Shown: one piece after another, positions 18,725-26,369 of the stretch
How positions within the stretch are numbered: position 1 is the stretch's first letter
Layout: each line of letters begins with the position of its first letter
Source: Azospirillum sp. TSH64
GTDB taxonomy: Bacteria > Pseudomonadota > Alphaproteobacteria > Azospirillales > Azospirillaceae
Direction: 5' to 3'
Length of the DNA: 64,000 nt
Assembly: GCF_003116035.1 (NCBI RefSeq)
Contig: NZ_LGQW01000015.1
Location: forward strand, 1,362,568-1,426,567
Notes under the pieces: model-generated
Database searches by the model: none
What the model was told of the DNA's origin: nothing
The model's input: only the letters and a program-made list of their open reading frames with translations
Made by a program: the position numbers and the translations under genes

Positions 18725-18762
18725 GAAAGGCCCCTCTTCTCCGCGGGGAAGAGGGGCCTTTC
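18725..18762. terminator. Bidirectional terminator between the chemoreceptor and the FAH gene
   Basis: GAAAGGCCCCTCTTC (18725-18739) and GAAGAGGGGCCTTTC (18748-18762) form a 15-bp perfect stem between two convergent genes. TTTC runs follow on one strand. Confidence 0.88.
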
Positions 18763-18784
18763 GTTTCTCAGCCCCGAAGTGGCG

Positions 18785-19627
18785 TCAGCCCTGGACCACC
18801 GTCTGGCGCTGGGTGCCCAACCCTTCGACGCCCAGTTCCACCACGTCGCCGGCCTTCAGGAAGACCTGCGGCTTCTGGCCCATGCCGACGCCGGGCGGAG
18901 TCCCGGTGGAGACGATGTCGCCCGGCTGAAGGCTCATGAAGCGCGACAGGTAGGACACCAGATAGCGCACGCCATAGACCATGGTGGCGCTGGTGCCGTC
19001 CTGATAGCGGTGGCCGTTGACCTCCAGCCACATCTTCAGCGCCTGCGGATCCTCGATCTCGTCACGGGTCACCAGCCAGGGGCCGGTCGGGCCGAAGCTG
19101 TCGCAGCTCTTGCCCTTGGTCCACTGGCCCTGCCGTTCGATCTGGAAGGCGCGCTCGGACACGTCGTTGACGATGCAATAGCCGGCGACATGGTCCATCG
19201 CCTCGTCTTCCGAGACGTATTTGGCCGTCTTGCCGATGACGAAGGCCAGTTCGACCTCCCAGTCGGTCTTTTCCGAGCCGCGCGGCAGTTCGATGGGGTC
19301 GTTCGGGCCGACGATGGCGCTGGTCGCCTTCATGAAAATGATCGGCTCCGGCGGCACTGCCATGCCCGTCTCCGCCGCATGGTCGGAGAAGTTCAGGCCG
19401 ATGCAGACCATCTTGCCCACCTGCCCGACGCAGGGACCGAGGCGCGGGTTGCCCTCCACCAGCGGCAGCGAGGCCGGGTCGATGGCCCGCAGCCGGTCGA
19501 GCGCGTCCGGCAGCAGAGTGGCGCCGGCGATGTCGTCGACATGGGCGGACAGATCGCGGATGCGGCCGTCGGCATCCAGCAGGCCCGGCTTTTCCTGGCC
19601 CGGCGGGCCGTAGCGCAGCAGTTTCAT
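18785..19627 (-). CDS. Fumarylacetoacetate hydrolase family protein
   Basis: A 280-residue protein of the FAH family. Metal ligands are visible in DWEVELAFVIGK (two acidic residues) and VNDVSER; the C-terminal SLQPGDIVSTGTPPGVG is a family hallmark. Members cleave C-C bonds of 2,4-dioxo acids; relatives act on 2,4-diketo-3-deoxy sugar acids or acylpyruvates. It is divergent from an RpiR/HexR regulator and KDPG aldolase and shares their HexR-like operators, so a role in sugar-acid breakdown giving pyruvate plus a hydroxy acid is likely. The exact substrate is inference. The N-terminal KLLRYGPPGQEKPGLLD matches the ureidoglycolate-lyase-like branch only by name. Confidence 0.8.
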   Translation of the reverse strand: MKLLRYGPPGQEKPGLLDADGRIRDLSAHVDDIAGATLLPDALDRLRAIDPASLPLVEGNPRLGPCVGQVGKMVCIGLNFSDHAAETGMAVPPEPIIFMKATSAIVGPNDPIELPRGSEKTDWEVELAFVIGKTAKYVSEDEAMDHVAGYCIVNDVSERAFQIERQGQWTKGKSCDSFGPTGPWLVTRDEIEDPQALKMWLEVNGHRYQDGTSATMVYGVRYLVSYLSRFMSLQPGDIVSTGTPPGVGMGQKPQVFLKAGDVVELGVEGLGTQRQTVVQG

Positions 19628-19726
19628 GAAAAACCTTTCCAGATAAGGAGGTTGTCTCCGACAGGACGGCTGTGTTGGCCGATCCTGCCCGGACGGCGTG
19701 GAAAGTAAAGGGGGGAGCGAACGAAT

Positions 19727-19741
19727 TGTAGCATTGCTTCA
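19727..19741. promoter_or_regulatory. Imperfect HexR-like operator
   Basis: TGTAGCATTGCTTCA is a palindrome with one mismatch and has the same 6-3-6 layout as the perfect site centred 41 bases away. It lies between the FAH gene and the RpiR/HexR gene. Confidence 0.55.
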
Positions 19742-19767
19742 CAGACTGGTCGACAAAGCGGCCGAAC

Positions 19768-19782
19768 TGTAGTAAAACTACA
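19768..19782. promoter_or_regulatory. Perfect HexR-like operator
   Basis: TGTAGTAAAACTACA is a perfect 6-3-6 palindrome. It fits the HexR pattern known from proteobacteria (TGTARTWWWAYTACA type). It is 57 bases before the regulator gene, so autoregulation and control of the divergent FAH gene are both plausible. Confidence 0.75.
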
Positions 19783-19838
19783 TTTGGTTCCGATACGCCT
19801 CCCTTCGCTGCCCATTCGGCAGTCACTCCGGTCCTCCC

Positions 19839-20765
19839 ATGCTGGACAGCATCGCCTCCTCCCTCGACAGCCTGCGCCGCGCGGAAGCCGCGGTGGCGCG
19901 CAGCGTTCTGGCCGATCCCGGTGCGGCGGTGCGCGACAGCCTGGCCCAGCTTGCCGGCAAGGCCGGGGTCAGCGAACCGTCGGTCCTGCGCTTCTGCCGC
20001 TCCGCCGGTTTCGGCGGTTTCCAGGAATTCAAGATCGCGCTGGCCCAGCATCTGGCCGCCTCGGCGGCGCGGGAGGAGGCCGGCGACCGCCCGACACCGC
20101 TGGTGCGCGACCTCTCTCCCGGCGACAGCGTCGCCAGTGCGGCTGAGAAAGTGCTGAACCGCTCCATCGACGCGCTGGTCCGCCTGCGCGGCCGGCTCGA
20201 CGCCCTGGCGTTGGAAAAGGCGGCCGGGGTGCTGGCACGGGCGCGGCGGGTGCAGATCGTCGGCGTCGGCGCGTCCGGTGCGGTGGCGCTGGACGCCCAT
20301 CACAAGCTGTTCCGGCTGCTGCCGCAGGTCACCGCCAGCACCGATGCCCATCTCCAGGCGATGGCCGCCGCGACGCTCGGCCCCGGCGACGCGCTGCTGG
20401 CGATCTCCAAGACCGGAACCAGCGACGAGATCTTCGACGTCGCCGCCATCGCCCGCGACGGCGGAGCGACGGTGATCGCCATCACCGCATCGGCGACACC
20501 GCTGGCCGAACGCGCCGACATCCGCCTGACCGTCGATGTGGACGAGGACACCGCGGTCCATACCCCGATGGCCTCCCGTCTGGCACAGCTGGCGCTGATC
20601 GACGTGCTGACCGTCGCCGTCGGCCTGCAGGCTCCGCCCGGCCTCGACCGCCGCTTGGCCCGCATCAAGGCAGTCCTGGCCGGGCATCACCGCGCGCCGG
20701 AGCGGCCGGCTTCCGTTTCAAACTCCGCGTCTTCCGCCACCCGAAGAAAAACCGAGGAATCCTGA
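19839..20765 (+). CDS. hexR: RpiR/HexR-family transcriptional regulator with SIS domain
   Basis: A 308-residue regulator with an N-terminal RpiR-type helix-turn-helix (LAGKAGVSEPSVLRFCRSAG) at about 35-65 and a sugar-isomerase (SIS) domain at about 120-255, with VGVGASGAVALDAHHK and SKTGTSDEIFDVA as phosphosugar-binding loops. In HexR the effector is 2-keto-3-deoxy-6-phosphogluconate and the regulon is the Entner-Doudoroff pathway. Here the gene directly precedes KDPG aldolase (start and stop share one base), and a perfect HexR-type palindrome lies upstream. Together these support HexR rather than another RpiR member. The last 25 residues are a variable polar tail. Confidence 0.82.
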   Translation: MLDSIASSLDSLRRAEAAVARSVLADPGAAVRDSLAQLAGKAGVSEPSVLRFCRSAGFGGFQEFKIALAQHLAASAAREEAGDRPTPLVRDLSPGDSVASAAEKVLNRSIDALVRLRGRLDALALEKAAGVLARARRVQIVGVGASGAVALDAHHKLFRLLPQVTASTDAHLQAMAAATLGPGDALLAISKTGTSDEIFDVAAIARDGGATVIAITASATPLAERADIRLTVDVDEDTAVHTPMASRLAQLALIDVLTVAVGLQAPPGLDRRLARIKAVLAGHHRAPERPASVSNSASSATRRKTEES

Positions 20766-21418
20766 TGTCCACCACGCAGACCCCGAATGAAATCCTGGAC
20801 CAGCTCGTCGCTTACGGCGTCGTTCCGGTCATCCGCAACAGCTCCGCCGATCTGGCGCGCACCGCCGTGACTTGGCTGCGCGAGGCCGGTTACGGCACCT
20901 TCGAGATCACCATGACGACCCCCGGCGCCGTCGGCCTGATCGAGGAGCTGTCGGCGGAAGGCGGCGCCCTGATCGGCGCCGGCACCGTCCTGACCCCGGC
21001 CGCCGTCGCCGACGTGGTGAAGGCCGGCGCCAAGTATGTGGTGTCGCCCTGCGTCGTGCCGAAGGTGGCCGCCGCCTGCCGCGACCATGGCGTCGCCTGC
21101 CTGATGGGCGCCCTGACCCCGACCGAGGTGCATGCCGCCATCTCCGCCGGTGCCGACGCCATCAAGATCTTCCCGGCCTCCACCGTCGGTCCGGCGCACA
21201 TCAAGGCGCTGAAGTCGGTCTTCCCCGGTGTCCGCTTCGTCCCCACCGGCGGCATCGACGCCACCACTGTGGCCTCCTATGTCGCGGCCGGTGTCGCCTG
21301 CGTCGGCGCCGGCGGCAAGCTGGTCGATGAAACGCTGGTCAAGAAGGGCGACCGCGAGGGCATCCTCGCCGCCGGCCGCCAGCTGATGGAAGCCTATCGC
21401 GCCGCCAAGGGCGTCTGA
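20765..21418 (+). CDS. eda: KDPG/KHG aldolase
   Basis: A 217-residue class I aldolase. The Schiff-base lysine is Lys134 in DAIKIFPAS, and the catalytic Glu47 is in FEITMTTPGA. GAGTVLTP and VPTGGID are phosphate-loop motifs. It splits 2-keto-3-deoxy-6-phosphogluconate into pyruvate and glyceraldehyde 3-phosphate, the last step of the Entner-Doudoroff and hexuronate routes. Its ATG overlaps the stop of the regulator by one base (TGATG), so the two are translated together. The phosphogluconate dehydratase gene is not in the window. Confidence 0.95.
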   Translation: MSTTQTPNEILDQLVAYGVVPVIRNSSADLARTAVTWLREAGYGTFEITMTTPGAVGLIEELSAEGGALIGAGTVLTPAAVADVVKAGAKYVVSPCVVPKVAAACRDHGVACLMGALTPTEVHAAISAGADAIKIFPASTVGPAHIKALKSVFPGVRFVPTGGIDATTVASYVAAGVACVGAGGKLVDETLVKKGDREGILAAGRQLMEAYRAAKGV

Positions 21419-21430
21419 GCGAACCGGCAT

Positions 21431-21455
21431 GAGGCGGGGGGCGAACCCCCGCCTC
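21431..21455. terminator. Terminator hairpin between eda and the hybrid kinase gene
   Basis: GAGGCGGGGG (21431-21440) pairs with CCCCCGCCTC (21446-21455) around a five-base loop at a convergent junction; its right arm covers the stop of the kinase gene. Confidence 0.65.
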
Positions 21456-24400
21456 AAACCCCTTCCAGCACCCCGCGCACCGCGTCCATCGCGGCCAGGC
21501 CGCGGCTGAAGGCCGATTCCGCGGTTACAGCCAAGTCCTGCGCCTCCACCCGGCGGCCTTCGCGCATGCCGTCCTCCACCGCCCGCATCAGCCCGACGAA
21601 GGCGGTCAGGCCGAAATGGCTGGCGGCACCGGCAAGGCGGTGGGCGATGTCCTCGATCTCGTCGTCGGGGGTGTCGGCGGCGGTCAGGCGGGGCAGCCCC
21701 TCCTGGGCCGATTCCAGCAGCAGGCCGCGGATGGTGGCGAAGCGGGCGGGACCGAGGGAGCGGATGTAGCGTTCCAGAATCTCCTCGTTCACATCGTCCT
21801 CGACCACCCGCGGGCGGGGCGATGCCTCCGCCAAGCTCATCCCAACCTGCTGCTCCTCCTCATCGTCGGCACGCGGGGCGACGGCGTTCGACAGCAGGTG
21901 CATCAGCCGCTCCGGAAAAATCGGCTTCTCGATCACCGCATCGATGCCGGCGGCGATATAGCGGGCGCGGTCGGCGGCGAAGACGTTGGCGGTCACCGCG
22001 ACGATGGGCACCGCCGCACGGTCGGCATCCTCCAGGGCACGGATGCGGCGCGCCACCTCCGGCCCGTCGATGTCGGGAAGGCGGATGTCCAGCAGGATGG
22101 CGTCGAAACGCCGCCGGGTCGCCAGTTCCAGCGCGCTTTCGCCGGTTTCGGCAACGGTGATGCGGTGGCCGGCGTCGGACAGCAACCCCAGCGCCACCTC
22201 CCGGTTGATCGCGTCGTCCTCCACCAGCAGCAGGGCCAGCGACCGCACCCGGCTGATTGGCAGCAGCCGTCCGGGCCGCGCCGGCAGCGCCGGCTCCTCC
22301 ACCCGCAGCAAGGGGATGGTGACGGTGAAGACGCTGCCCAGCCCCTCCACACTGTCGACACGGATGCTGCCCTGCATGGCGTCCAGCAGGTGGCGGACGA
22401 TGGCGAGCCCCAGCCCGCTGCCGCCGAACCGCCGGGCGATGGTCGGATCGGCCTGCTCCAGCTTCTCGAAGATGGCGGCACGGCGGTCGGCCGGCACGCC
22501 GATCCCAGTGTCGCGCACGGCCAGACGCAGCATCTCTCCGGCCCCGGAACGTTCCGGACCCGGTTCGATGTCGACGCGCAGATCCACCCCGCCGCGCTCG
22601 GTGAACTTCACCGCATTGCCGACGAGGTTCACCAGGATCTGCCGCAACCGTTGACGGTCGACCACCACCAGTTCCGGAACCTCCGGCGCGATGTCGAGGT
22701 CGAGGTAGATCCCCTTCTCGTTCGCCAGTCCTTCCACAGTCGCAACGACTTCCTCCAGCACCGGCAGCAGGGCGCAGGGAGCCGGGTCGAGGTCCAGCTT
22801 GCCGTCCTCGATCTTGCGCAGGTCGAGGATGTCGTTGACCTGATCGAGCAGCCCATGGCCGCAGCGCATGATCGACATGGCATAGCGGCGCTCCCCGGCA
22901 TGCAGCTGCCCGGTCAGCAGCAGCCGGCACAGCCCGAGGATGCCGTTCAGCGGCGTGCGCATCTCGTGGCTGACGGTGGCGAGGAACTCCGTCTTGGCGG
23001 CGTCGGCGCGCTCCGCCCGGTCCTTGGCCTGCCGCAGCTCCTCGCGCGCCCGGCGCGATGCGGTGATGTCGTTGGCGACGCAGATGATGCGGCAGCGCCC
23101 GTCGCCCGACCATTCGAAGGGATGGCGCTGCAACGCGAAGACGGTGTTCTCGCCGTTGCGGGGAAGAATCAGTTCCTCCACCCCCAGCGAGCGCATGGAT
23201 CCCGGATTGCCGCCGGCGAGCGCCCGCCCGGTCTCCGGACCCAGCACCTCGGCCAGCGTGCGGTCCTCGATGTCGGCGCGGCGGGTGCCGAAGCAATCCT
23301 CCGCCGCCCGGTTCCACAGCACGACGCGGCCGCTGTCGCCGTCCAGCACGTAGAGGACGCTCGGCACATTGTCGATCACCGCATCCAGGAAGGCCTGGGT
23401 CCGGCGCAGCAGCTCCTCCGCCTCGCGGCGGCGGGTGATGTCGACGACCGAACTCAGAAGCACCTCCTCGCCCTGGAATTCAAAGGCGATGCCGGACAGC
23501 AGGCCCCACAGCCGGCGGCCGGTACGGGTCACGAGTTCGGTCTCGACATCCAGCGCCAGCCCGCTGGTGAAGACGTCGCGGACGAACTCGTCGCGCACCT
23601 GCGGGACGTACCAGACGCTGGCGGCAGGGCGCCCCAGCAGTTCGCCGGCCTCATCCGCCTCGAACAGGTCGGCGGCCCGGCGGTTGACGAAGCGGATCTG
23701 TCCGTCGGCGCGGCCGGAGATCACCAGCGGGACCGGTGCGGCTTCCAGCACCGTGCGCAGCCACTGCTCGTTGCGGCGCAGCGCCTCGCTCTTGTCCTCC
23801 GTCTCCTGGATGTAGAAGCGCAGTGCGCGCGCCAGTTCGCCGATCTCGTCGGCGCCGGTCACCGGAACTTCCGCCCGGCCACCGCCGGTGCGGTCGCGGA
23901 TCGCTTCGCTGACCGCCCACAGCCGGGCCAGCACCTTGCGCCGCACATACAGCACCGACAGAACCATCCCCAGCACCACCACCCCGACCGAGGCGAAGAA
24001 CAGGCGGGTGTAGGTGGTCGACACCTCGATCACCTGCTGGCGGCTCTCCTCCGCCGCCTTGGTCTGCTCGACGAAGATGCCGGTGTTGAGGCCGGTGTTG
24101 ACCAGCGACACCTGATTGGCGCGGTCGACCAGCCCGTTCAGCATCTCAGATGCCTGCAATTCCGCCTGCCGCTGGCGGAAGACGGAGCGGTCGCCCTCCA
24201 CCACCGAGCGCATGCCCTCCGCCAGCCGGGCGAGCCGGTCCGCCACATTATCGCCTGAGCCGTCCGCCGGACCGACCGGGGCGGACCCATCCAGCGCCGA
24301 CAGTTGCGCCACCGCGCTGTCGGCCAGCCGGGTGAGCGCGAAGCTGTTCTCCGCCTGATGGACCGAGGCGATCAGGAACAGCAACCGTTCCGCCATCGCC

Positions 24401-25002
24401 AGCCAGCGCTGCACGCCTGCATCGTCAACCCCGCGCAGGGCCGGTTCGGCCAGGGCATCGGCCATCCGCCGCACGTCGCGGTTGCGTTCAGCGAGGGCGC
24501 GGCGGGCGGTGATGCGGGCGGTCACGCCGCGGTCGATGGCGTCGCGCAGCCGCAGAATCTCGTCGCGTTGTACTTTCAGTCCGGTGATCCGCTGGGTCTG
24601 CCGGCCGTCGGAGGAGTCCATCTCCGCCAGCAGCCGGTCATAGCCGTCCAACTGGTCGGCTAACCCCTGCTTGATCGTTTCGCGTCCGAAATTTTCCTGC
24701 GACAGGGCCAATTGTTCCAGCGTCCGCATGATCCGCTGGTGCTGGCGCTCCAGCTTGGCGGACGCGACGACCGCCGGGAACTGCTCGGATGTGACCTTGG
24801 TGATGCCGGCATGGAGCCCGTCGAAGGCGATGTAGGCGCCAAGCCCGATCAGGAAGGCGACCAGACCGTTGAAGGCGAGAGCGCCGAACAACCGCGCGCC
24901 GACACCGATCCTGACCACCCCGGCCTTCGCCGATCCCGAACCACCCGATTTGGAACCGCCCGATTTGGAACCGCTTGGCCCCGCCTTGCTGTCGCCCGCC
25001 AT
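21454..25002 (-). CDS. TorS-like hybrid sensor histidine kinase (HAMP-PAS-PAS-HisKA-HATPase-REC-Hpt)
   Basis: A 1182-residue hybrid kinase. An N-terminal Ser/Gly-rich cytoplasmic tail precedes membrane helix 1 (about 37-60); a ~270-residue helical periplasmic domain follows, with helix 2 at about 331-354, HAMP, two PAS domains (about 430 and 560), HisKA (FLATVSHEMRTPLNG, about 677), the ATPase, a receiver (ALLLVEDDAIN, with the acceptor in LLDIRLPDIDG) and a C-terminal Hpt (IAHRLAGAASHFGL, about 1120). This order and the helical sensor match TorS, with two PAS domains added. It is divergent, 88 bases apart, from a periplasmic binding protein that may be its co-sensor. ATG 25002 is chosen; upstream codons in frame overlap that gene. 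No response regulator is adjacent. Confidence 0.9.
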   Translation of the reverse strand: MAGDSKAGPSGSKSGGSKSGGSGSAKAGVVRIGVGARLFGALAFNGLVAFLIGLGAYIAFDGLHAGITKVTSEQFPAVVASAKLERQHQRIMRTLEQLALSQENFGRETIKQGLADQLDGYDRLLAEMDSSDGRQTQRITGLKVQRDEILRLRDAIDRGVTARITARRALAERNRDVRRMADALAEPALRGVDDAGVQRWLAMAERLLFLIASVHQAENSFALTRLADSAVAQLSALDGSAPVGPADGSGDNVADRLARLAEGMRSVVEGDRSVFRQRQAELQASEMLNGLVDRANQVSLVNTGLNTGIFVEQTKAAEESRQQVIEVSTTYTRLFFASVGVVVLGMVLSVLYVRRKVLARLWAVSEAIRDRTGGGRAEVPVTGADEIGELARALRFYIQETEDKSEALRRNEQWLRTVLEAAPVPLVISGRADGQIRFVNRRAADLFEADEAGELLGRPAASVWYVPQVRDEFVRDVFTSGLALDVETELVTRTGRRLWGLLSGIAFEFQGEEVLLSSVVDITRRREAEELLRRTQAFLDAVIDNVPSVLYVLDGDSGRVVLWNRAAEDCFGTRRADIEDRTLAEVLGPETGRALAGGNPGSMRSLGVEELILPRNGENTVFALQRHPFEWSGDGRCRIICVANDITASRRAREELRQAKDRAERADAAKTEFLATVSHEMRTPLNGILGLCRLLLTGQLHAGERRYAMSIMRCGHGLLDQVNDILDLRKIEDGKLDLDPAPCALLPVLEEVVATVEGLANEKGIYLDLDIAPEVPELVVVDRQRLRQILVNLVGNAVKFTERGGVDLRVDIEPGPERSGAGEMLRLAVRDTGIGVPADRRAAIFEKLEQADPTIARRFGGSGLGLAIVRHLLDAMQGSIRVDSVEGLGSVFTVTIPLLRVEEPALPARPGRLLPISRVRSLALLLVEDDAINREVALGLLSDAGHRITVAETGESALELATRRRFDAILLDIRLPDIDGPEVARRIRALEDADRAAVPIVAVTANVFAADRARYIAAGIDAVIEKPIFPERLMHLLSNAVAPRADDEEEQQVGMSLAEASPRPRVVEDDVNEEILERYIRSLGPARFATIRGLLLESAQEGLPRLTAADTPDDEIEDIAHRLAGAASHFGLTAFVGLMRAVEDGMREGRRVEAQDLAVTAESAFSRGLAAMDAVRGVLEGV

Positions 25003-25090
25003 GCCCGTTCCCGCTTCCCTCGGCCGCGCATCGTTTGCGTGGCGGCGCCGGCAGCGTATCATAGCGCGGCCGTCGGATAAGGGGAGAAGG

Positions 25091-26158
25091 ATGGGGTCGA
25101 AGCCTGTTGCCGCCACTGTCGGCCTGCTGCTGGCGCTGCAACCGCTGCTGTCCGCCGGAACCGCCGCGGCGCAGCCGGACGTCGCCGCACGCAACGGTGA
25201 CCGCCCGGTCCTTGCCGAGATCGAACGGCGCGGGGTCGTGCGCTGCGGCGTGTCCTTCAATCCCGGCTTCGCCGCCAACGACGATGGCGGGCGCCCGGTC
25301 GGCTTCATGGTCGACCTGTGCCGGGCGCTGGCCGCAACGGTTCTGGGCAAGGCCGACGCCATAGAAATCCGCCGTCTGTCCAAGCCGCAGGAATTCGCCG
25401 CAGTGGCCACCGGCGAGGTCGACGTCTCCTTCGCCCAGACATCCTGGACGCTGACGCGCGACGCCACCTATGCCGTGGATTTCGGGCCGCCGATCTTCTA
25501 CGACGTGCAGGGGATCGCCGCATGGCGGCTGCCGGACGGCCATTCGGCGCTGGACGGCGACCTGACGGTCTGCGTGCCGGCCGGAACCACCACCCAGGCC
25601 GAGCTTGAAACCCTGATCGGCGGCGGCAAGCGGCCCTGGAAGCTGCGCAGCTTTCCCGGCTGGCCCGACACGCTGGAAGCCTTCCTCAGCCGCGACTGCG
25701 CGGCGATCAGCGCCGACCGCGCGCTGCTGACCACGGCGCTGCACATGCTGGAAACGCCGCAGGACGCGGTGGAGATCGCCGACATCCCATCGTCCCCGGC
25801 CTCGCGCGAGCCGCTGGCCCCGCTGACGCCGAACAGCGACCGCAACTGGATGGCGGCGGTTCGCTGGACCATGTTCGCCCTGTTCCTGACCGACGATGCC
25901 GGGGTGTCCGGCGCCAACGCCAATTTCCAGCGCATCACCGGCACCAGCGAAATGCGCCGCCTGCTGTCCGGCATGCCGGAGGTCGCAGCGAAAGCGGGAT
26001 TGCGGCCGGATTGGGCCTATCAGGCGGTGGTGCAGGTCGGCAATTACGGCGAGATCTTTGAACGCAATCTCGGGAACCGCTCGCCCTTCAAGCTCGATCG
26101 CGGCCTGAACCGGCCCTGGACCCAAGGTGGGCTGCTCTACGCGCCCGTGTTCCAGTAA
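25091..26158 (+). CDS. Periplasmic amino-acid-type binding protein (SBP_bac_3), orphan
   Basis: A 355-residue exported protein. A Sec signal peptide covers about 1-27, ending in an Ala-rich cut site. The mature part fits the family 3 solute-binding fold: LAEIERRGVVRCGVSFNPGF at its start, the phrase GRPVGFMVDLCRALA, and VSFAQTSWTLTRDATYAVDF. Relatives such as AapJ bind general L-amino acids for ABC import. No ABC permease or ATPase genes lie near. It is instead divergent from a TorS-like hybrid kinase, so it may act as a ligand-binding co-sensor rather than a transporter part. ATG 25091 has GGGGAGAAGG just before it. Confidence 0.82.
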   Translation: MGSKPVAATVGLLLALQPLLSAGTAAAQPDVAARNGDRPVLAEIERRGVVRCGVSFNPGFAANDDGGRPVGFMVDLCRALAATVLGKADAIEIRRLSKPQEFAAVATGEVDVSFAQTSWTLTRDATYAVDFGPPIFYDVQGIAAWRLPDGHSALDGDLTVCVPAGTTTQAELETLIGGGKRPWKLRSFPGWPDTLEAFLSRDCAAISADRALLTTALHMLETPQDAVEIADIPSSPASREPLAPLTPNSDRNWMAAVRWTMFALFLTDDAGVSGANANFQRITGTSEMRRLLSGMPEVAAKAGLRPDWAYQAVVQVGNYGEIFERNLGNRSPFKLDRGLNRPWTQGGLLYAPVFQ

Positions 26159-26208
26159 GCCCGGTATCCGTCCAAAAGATTAGCGTAACCCATTACCGTG
26201 CCCCCGAT

Positions 26209-26230
26209 ACCCCCGACCATGGTCGGGGGT
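26209..26230. terminator. Perfect 22-bp palindrome after the binding-protein gene
   Basis: The 22 bases are a perfect palindrome centred on CCATGG with ACCCCCGA and TCGGGGGT arms. It lies 50 bases after the binding-protein stop. It could act as a terminator stem, but there is no T-run and no natural loop; an operator for the transporter gene downstream is the alternative. Confidence 0.45.
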
Positions 26231-26369
26231 GACGCACACTGTTCGTGCACGCAACTATCAGTGACATAACAAAGGCGCGGGCTCGGTCATCAAATCACGC
26301 GACCGACAGGCCCCTCATGCCAGAAAACCAACCAAAGTTGTGGATTATTCACTTGGGAGGGTGAAGACC

